Shown here in pieces: positions 5,572-8,809 of a DNA stretch of 8,809 nt. The position numbers and the translations under genes were made by a program. Source of the DNA: an uncultured Oscillospiraceae bacterium (lineage in GTDB: Bacteria; Bacillota_A; Clostridia; Oscillospirales; Oscillospiraceae); contig CANRKN010000085.1 of NCBI GenBank assembly GCA_947631215.1, positions 1 to 8,809 of the forward strand. The letters run 5' to 3'. How positions within the stretch are numbered: the stretch's first letter is position 1; every line of letters begins with the position of its first letter. A model generated the notes under the pieces. It saw nothing but the letters and a program-made list of their open reading frames with translations. It was not told where the DNA came from and ran no database searches.

Positions 5572-6174
5572 TTACTCGGCGGCGGGAGCCTCGGCAGGGG
5601 CCTCGGCTGCGGGTGCGGCTTCCTCGGCGGCGGGAGCGGCCTCCTCAGCGGGGGCGGCTTCAGCAGCGGCGGGAGCGCCGCCGCCCTGCTCGACGACCTG
5701 TCCCAGGGCCACGGCCAGGGACGTGATGGGCGCCAGCATGGTGCCAAGGACCTTGGAATACAGCGCGTCGCGGTTGGGGATGGGAGCCAGCTCCGCCACC
5801 TCGGCGTCGGTCAGGACCTTTCCGTCCACGAACACGCCCTTGATGGTGAAGAAGTCGTTCATCTTCTCGGCGAACTCGGTCACATCATGGATGGCGACCA
5901 GGGGATCCTCGGCGCTGGTGGCCAGGCTCGTGGTGCCGTTCAGGTGCTCGTCCAGACCGGACAGGCCCGCGTTATCCAGGGCCAGGCGGGTCAGGGTGTT
6001 CTTCACCACGGAGTACTCCACGCCCTTCGCGCGAAGGTCACGGCGAAGCTCGGTGTCCTGCGCCACGTTGATGCCCTTGTAGTCCACCAGAAGACCGCCC
6101 TTGGCCTCCTGGAGGCGCTTGGTCAGCTCCGCCACGATGGCCTGCTTCTCGGTCAATACTGCTTTGCTGGGCAT
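5572..6174 (-). CDS. rplJ: 50S ribosomal protein L10, with long Ala/Pro/Glu tail
   Basis: A 200-residue uL10, the base of the ribosomal stalk. It binds 23S rRNA with its N-terminal domain and several L12 dimers with its C-terminal helix. Conserved pieces are MPSKAVLTEKQAIVAEL, LLVDYKGINV (28-37), the LRRDLRAKGVEYSVVKNTL block (about 43-61), EDPLVAIHDVTEFAE (89-103) and the L12-binding helix (about 134-163). Residues 164-200 form an extension made only of Gly, Ala, Pro and Glu, about 30 residues beyond the usual length of roughly 165-175. The start at 6174 is set by AGGAGGTGA and the MPSKAV N-terminus; the longer reading to 6234 enters the attenuator hairpin. Expected autoregulation is L10(-L12) binding to the leader upstream. 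Confidence 0.98.
   Translation of the reverse strand: MPSKAVLTEKQAIVAELTKRLQEAKGGLLVDYKGINVAQDTELRRDLRAKGVEYSVVKNTLTRLALDNAGLSGLDEHLNGTTSLATSAEDPLVAIHDVTEFAEKMNDFFTIKGVFVDGKVLTDAEVAELAPIPNRDALYSKVLGTMLAPITSLAVALGQVVEQGGGAPAAAEAAPAEEAAPAAEEAAPAAEAPAEAPAAE
5575..5683. repeat. Low-complexity GC-rich repeat encoding the L10 tail
   Basis: This stretch is built of imperfect units of cggcgggagc and gcggcttc, encoding AAPAEE/AAPAAE-like blocks at the rplJ 3' end. Unit-length change would keep frame, so length variation between strains is plausible. Confidence 0.6.
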
Positions 6175-6194
6175 TGGTTGGTTTTCACCTCCTG

Positions 6195-6231
6195 AAAAAG
6201 AAAAATGTCCTTGTCCAAAGAGACAACGACA
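6195..6231 (-). terminator. Attenuator (intrinsic terminator) in the rplJ leader
   Basis: On the minus strand TGTCGTTGTCT pairs with GGACAAGGACA (6231-6221 and 6216-6206) around the loop CTTT, with one G-G mismatch and one G-U pair. TTTTTCTTTTT (6205-6195) follows. It sits 20 bases before the rplJ start and would stop transcription when the upstream L10-binding fold is stabilised. Confidence 0.75.
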
Positions 6232-6308
6232 CATAGCATCACATGATCCTATTTGACGTTCTCGGCGGGACTTGCGCCCACTTAGGGGCAGCCTGCTGTC
6301 TTTGAACG
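6195..6308 (-). ncRNA. Ribosomal protein L10 leader (autoregulatory 5' UTR of rplJ)
   Basis: The leader between the rplJ promoter and start codon shows the hallmarks of the L10 leader (Rfam L10_leader). A closing helix CGTTC / GAACG (6308-6304 and 6261-6257) encloses AAAGACAGCAGG on the 5' side and CCGCCGAGA on the 3' side. Inside is a small hairpin GCCC/GGGC. In this family the internal-loop region mimics the L10 site of 23S rRNA and is bound by the L10-L12 complex. Downstream lies an attenuator hairpin. Boundaries are estimated from the promoter and the end of the T-tract. Confidence 0.8.
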
Positions 6309-6314
6309 GCTGTT

Positions 6315-6343
6315 ATATTACCAGAATGCGCCGTTAAAGTCAA
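6315..6343 (-). promoter_or_regulatory. Sigma-A promoter of rplJ-rplL
   Basis: -35 TTGACT (6343-6338), 17 bp spacer, extended -10 TGG TAATAT with the hexamer at 6320-6315. The start would be near 6308, which coincides with the first base of the closing helix of the L10 leader. This shows the two genes do not depend on an upstream rplK-rplA promoter. Confidence 0.75.
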
Positions 6344-6376
6344 GTATTAATTTATTTTTAAGAGGCTCGTCTCCGC

Positions 6377-6405
6377 TTGCCTTTGACGTTATGCGCCGCT
6401 ATAAT
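6377..6405 (+). promoter_or_regulatory. Sigma-A promoter of the SLH/YcdB-like surface protein gene
   Basis: -35 TTGCCT (6377-6382), 17 bp spacer, perfect -10 TATAAT (6400-6405). It is divergent from the rplJ promoter, with the two -35 elements 33 bases apart. Predicted start near 6412 gives a leader of about 60 bases. A TTGACG at 6383-6388 lies only 11 bp from the -10 and is unlikely to be the -35. Confidence 0.6.
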
Positions 6406-6474
6406 GGAGGCGGGAACTTTTCGCCCGGCGGAACGTCGGATAGGCATGAGCGACACGCGAAAGGAGCTGTTTTT

Positions 6475-8664
6475 ATGAAGCGTTTACTATCCATCCTCCT
6501 GGCCCTGTGCCTTGTTTTGAGTCTTTCCATATCCGCCCTGGGGGCGGATGGAGGCATCGACACCGGAATGCTCATCCCCGGCGTGGACGCGCCGGAGGTG
6601 GCCCAGGTATCGGACGTGACCTCGGACGTGGCGCTGGCGGCGCTGACCGCCCAGGTCAAGAAGACCCTGGGCGTGGACGATGACTACACCGGCTTTTACA
6701 GTGACTATAACGACAGCCTGACGCCCCGGTGGAGCCTCAACTGGACGGACGACGCCCGGCAGCTCACCTGCGAGGTCACCCCCGAGGGGAAGATCGTCAG
6801 CGTCTCCTATTGGGCGGACGGTTCCCAGCGGCGGGATTTCTTCAACGGCTTCGACCCGGCCTTCCCAGCTTTGAGCGCCCAGGAGGCGGCGGAGCAGGCG
6901 GAAGAATACTACGAAAAGCTCTTCACCGGCAAGGAGACCGGCCGCACCCTGTCCAGCCGCATGTACCTGGGCGCCGACGGCACCCACCGGTTCTACGGCG
7001 GGGTGGACTTAAACGGCCTGCCCAGCCCCATCAGCTTCTCCCTGTCCCTGGGGGCCGACGGGCTTGAGTCCTTCTACCGCTCCGACAGCTACATGGGCTA
7101 TGTGGGCATCGTGCCTGACCCCGCGCCCACGGCGGCGGAGGCCGACGCGGCCAAGGCTCTGGCGGACGCCCTGGCCTTGGAGGCCTGGTATGTGTCCGAC
7201 GGGGAGGGCGGCGCAACGCTGCGGTATATGCCCGTGGGGCCCAAGACCGTGGTGGACGCCCGCACCGGCGAGGCGGTGGATATGGACGCGCTGTACGCCT
7301 CTGTGGGCGGCACGGCGGGGGAGAACGGCATGGCTATGGACGCCGCCGCGGAGATGGCGGAGCCCGCGGCGGGGGGCCTGGGCCTGACGGAGGTGGAGCT
7401 CACCTCCATCGAGAACTACGCCGACGTGCTGGACCAGGCGGCCCTGGATGAGGCGCTGCGGTCCCTGCCCGGCTTGGGGCTGGACGGCTTCACTGTGGAG
7501 CGGTGCTCCTATTCCATGAGCGGGGGCGAGGACGGCGACATCACCGCCGACCTGCGCTACACCGCCCCTATGACGGCGGACCAGCTTTACGGCTATGACA
7601 GGGCGGTCTATGACCAGGCCGTGGCCGCGGGGCAGGATCTGACCATCTACAAATACGTCACCGTGGACGCCAAGACGGGAAAGCTCCTGAGCCTTTACAC
7701 CAACTACCCCCTGTGGCAGAAGGACAGCGCTGTGATAGCCGACAGGGAGGCCCAGACCGCCGCAGCGGAGCAGTTCCTGGCCCAGGCTGCGCCGGAGGAG
7801 ACGCCGGAGACGGCGCTGTGTACCTTGCGGGGCTATGAGGAGAAGGACGAGATCGTATTTGCCCAGGTCCATGAGGGCTACTTCTACCCGGTGAACTGCC
7901 TGCGGGTGACGGTGAACCCCGCCAGCGGCACGGTGGATGGGTTTAGCCGGGCCTGGGAGGACGTGACCTTCGGCCCGGCGGACGCCGTCAGCGCCGAGGC
8001 GGCTTTGGAGGCCTATGCAGACGCCCTGGACGTGACGCTGGGCTATGTGGCCTGGCCCCTGGACCTGGCCAAGGATGAAAACAGCCTGTACGCCAGCTAT
8101 CAGATGTGGGGCTACACCTACGTGGAGGAGCTGCGCCTGGCCTATTACTACGGCAACCTCTCCGACGTGGAGGCGGTGGACGCCGTCACCGGCGAGGCCA
8201 TCGTGGACGAGGAGCCCGAGGGCGTATACGCCTATGACGATCTGGAGGGCGTGGCCCAGGCGGAGATGATCGCCGCCCTGGGCGAGGCCGGCGTGGGCTT
8301 CGACGGTGAGAGCTTCCATCCCGACAGGGCCCTCACCTTCCGGGACGCGGTGGTGCTCCTTCTCCGGGCCGGGGGCAGCCACATCTCCGCCCGGGACGAC
8401 GATGCGCTCCTGGACCAGGCCTGGTATCAGGGCCTGGTGAAGGAGAAGAGCTGGGACCCCGACGGGGAGATGACGGGCGAGGACTTTGTCAAAATGCTCC
8501 TGGGCGCCAGCCGGTACGGCGACGGGGCGGCGCTTTTGGAGGAAAACGGCCAGGATGGCTTTGCCCTGATAGCCGACGCTCTGGGCATGACGCCGGATAA
8601 GCCGGAGGATACCCTCACCCGGGCGGAGGCGGCGGAACTGCTGTACGCCTTCATGAGCCGGTGA
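6475..8664 (+). CDS. Secreted YcdB/YcdC-like repeat protein with C-terminal SLH-type modules
   Basis: A 729-residue acidic secreted protein of unknown function. A signal peptide is clear (MKRLLSILLALCLVLSLS..., cleavage probably after ALGA near residue 24). The mature part repeats alpha/beta units resembling YcdB/YcdC (DUF4901) and PepSY-like domains. One has ALTAQVKKTLGV, the WSLNWTDD strand and CEVTPEGKIVSVSYW at about 56-115. A second begins near ELTSIENYADV (about 307) and ends YVTVDAKTGKLLSLYTNYP. A third follows DREAQTAAAEQFL. The last 145 residues (about 585-729) form three degenerate SLH-like modules with FHPDRALTFRDAVVLLL, GEMTGEDFVKMLL and TLTRAEAAELLYAF; such modules normally anchor proteins to secondary cell wall polymers. 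The start at 6475 has AAGGAG eight bases upstream and begins the signal peptide; the earlier ATG at 6391 lies inside the promoter. No terminator is visible after the stop. Confidence 0.8.
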   Translation: MKRLLSILLALCLVLSLSISALGADGGIDTGMLIPGVDAPEVAQVSDVTSDVALAALTAQVKKTLGVDDDYTGFYSDYNDSLTPRWSLNWTDDARQLTCEVTPEGKIVSVSYWADGSQRRDFFNGFDPAFPALSAQEAAEQAEEYYEKLFTGKETGRTLSSRMYLGADGTHRFYGGVDLNGLPSPISFSLSLGADGLESFYRSDSYMGYVGIVPDPAPTAAEADAAKALADALALEAWYVSDGEGGATLRYMPVGPKTVVDARTGEAVDMDALYASVGGTAGENGMAMDAAAEMAEPAAGGLGLTEVELTSIENYADVLDQAALDEALRSLPGLGLDGFTVERCSYSMSGGEDGDITADLRYTAPMTADQLYGYDRAVYDQAVAAGQDLTIYKYVTVDAKTGKLLSLYTNYPLWQKDSAVIADREAQTAAAEQFLAQAAPEETPETALCTLRGYEEKDEIVFAQVHEGYFYPVNCLRVTVNPASGTVDGFSRAWEDVTFGPADAVSAEAALEAYADALDVTLGYVAWPLDLAKDENSLYASYQMWGYTYVEELRLAYYYGNLSDVEAVDAVTGEAIVDEEPEGVYAYDDLEGVAQAEMIAALGEAGVGFDGESFHPDRALTFRDAVVLLLRAGGSHISARDDDALLDQAWYQGLVKEKSWDPDGEMTGEDFVKMLLGASRYGDGAALLEENGQDGFALIADALGMTPDKPEDTLTRAEAAELLYAFMSR

Positions 8665-8680
8665 CGGCAGGAATTGTAAC

Positions 8681-8709
8681 TTTTCAGATGGCATGCAGTG
8701 TGCTATACT
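8681..8709 (+). promoter_or_regulatory. Weak promoter-like element next to the putative intron boundary
   Basis: -35-like TTTTCA (8681-8686), 17 bp spacer, extended -10 TGC TATACT (8704-8709). If genuine, it lies immediately upstream of the putative intron 5' end, so its start would fall inside the intron. The same bases can fold as a hairpin flanking the insertion point, so this may be coincidence. Confidence 0.3.
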
Positions 8710-8710
8710 G

Positions 8711-8809
8711 GTGCGGAAATCTCTGAAAGAGAAACAAGTCCAATGGTATTAAGTCAAGAGGGTGAATCACGGAAACAACAGAAGGAAACGCCATAGGAGA
8801 GCTATGAGA
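8711..8809 (+). mobile_element. Putative group II intron, 5' end only (truncated by window)
   Basis: The segment starts with GTGCG, the conserved 5' end of group II introns. At 8745-8758 it has GGTATTAAGTCAAG, which as I recall Ll.LtrB matches GGUGUUAAGUCAAG near the start of domain I of that Lactococcus intron in 13 of 14 positions. A small hairpin TCTC-TGAAA-GAGA (8720-8732) follows the 5' end. GC is about 43% (43 of 99 bases) against clearly higher GC in the preceding gene. No coding frame is convincing here. A reverse transcriptase/maturase gene would be expected beyond the window. The main alternative is a structured leader RNA (the GGGTGAATC at 8760-8768 recalls c-di-AMP ydaO riboswitches), but other conserved ydaO parts are missing. 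Confidence 0.5.

Noticed and set aside
5134..6195. Plus-strand open frames opposite rplL and rplJ
   Set aside because: Antisense shadows of two certain ribosomal protein genes; the Ser/Ala-rich and Gly-rich translations come from the repeat-rich tail and hinge.
7009..8694. 561-codon minus-strand open frame opposite the surface protein gene
   Set aside because: Its translation is His/Gly/Arg-rich without recognisable motifs. The plus frame has a signal peptide, domains, promoter and ribosome binding site.
8743..8796. 17-codon open frame (MVLSQEGESRKQQKETP) as a leader peptide
   Set aside because: No real ribosome binding site; its stop overlapping AGGAG is likely chance within structured RNA.
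8711..8809. c-di-AMP (ydaO/yuaA) riboswitch
   Set aside because: GGGTGAATC and a nearby ATAGG recall the class, but the conserved GCCGAA start and GGAGGAACC-like block are absent. GTGCG plus the Ll.LtrB-like segment explains the region better. Not fully excluded because the 3' half is outside the window.
8762..8809. Start of a coding region reading MNHGNNRRKRHRRAMR from GTG 8762, or from ATG 8804
   Set aside because: The GTG has no properly spaced ribosome site. The ATG at 8804 has AGGAG only four bases away within a small CATAG/CTATG hairpin. Too short to support, and it lies inside the putative intron.
1..8809. CRISPR arrays, insertion sequences, phage genes, defence systems
   Set aside because: No repeat-spacer pattern, transposase, integrase or defence-type protein is visible; apart from the right edge the genes are ordinary chromosomal functions.

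Overview
The window reads as a sporulating, high-GC member of the Clostridia. Seen directly: a SpoIIR homologue, strong Shine-Dalgarno sites, sigma-A promoters with 17 bp spacers, an L10-type leader ahead of rplJ, and an SLH-type surface protein. GC-rich coding sequence and gene content fit the Oscillospiraceae (Flavonifractor/Oscillibacter-like gut bacteria); the family assignment is inference. From position 1 to about 6340 everything is on the minus strand; from about 6377 to the end it is on the plus strand.

Left block, in transcription order (right to left): an ApgM-family phosphoglycerate mutase-like protein (4067-2835) overlaps ispE (2838-1984) by an ATGA junction, so the two are probably co-transcribed and translationally coupled. 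A terminator follows ispE. The sporulation signalling gene spoIIR (1942-1358) starts right at the foot of that hairpin. A sigma-A promoter whose -35 overlaps the spoIIR stop then drives an AI-2E/YtvI-type membrane protein (1235-126). After that comes a tRNA-Gly(TCC) with its own promoter, cut by the left edge.

Middle block: rplJ-rplL (6174-5155) form a self-contained two-gene unit with their own promoter, an L10 leader with attenuator, and a strong terminator. A Nudix hydrolase (5053-4649) and a DUF1622-type membrane protein (4591-4175) follow. The latter is driven by a perfect consensus sigma-A promoter and ends in a terminator.

Right block: divergent from rplJ, one large gene (6475-8664) encodes a secreted protein with YcdB/YcdC-like repeats and three degenerate SLH modules. 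Beyond it base composition falls to about 43% GC, and the last 99 bases look like the 5' end of a group II intron (GTGCG start plus a domain-I-like segment shared with Ll.LtrB), truncated by the window edge.

Most of the window is housekeeping. The two places most worth checking are the spoIIR start, where a terminator hairpin, a predicted sigma-F promoter and the ribosome binding site share the same 40 bases, and the putative intron at the right edge.
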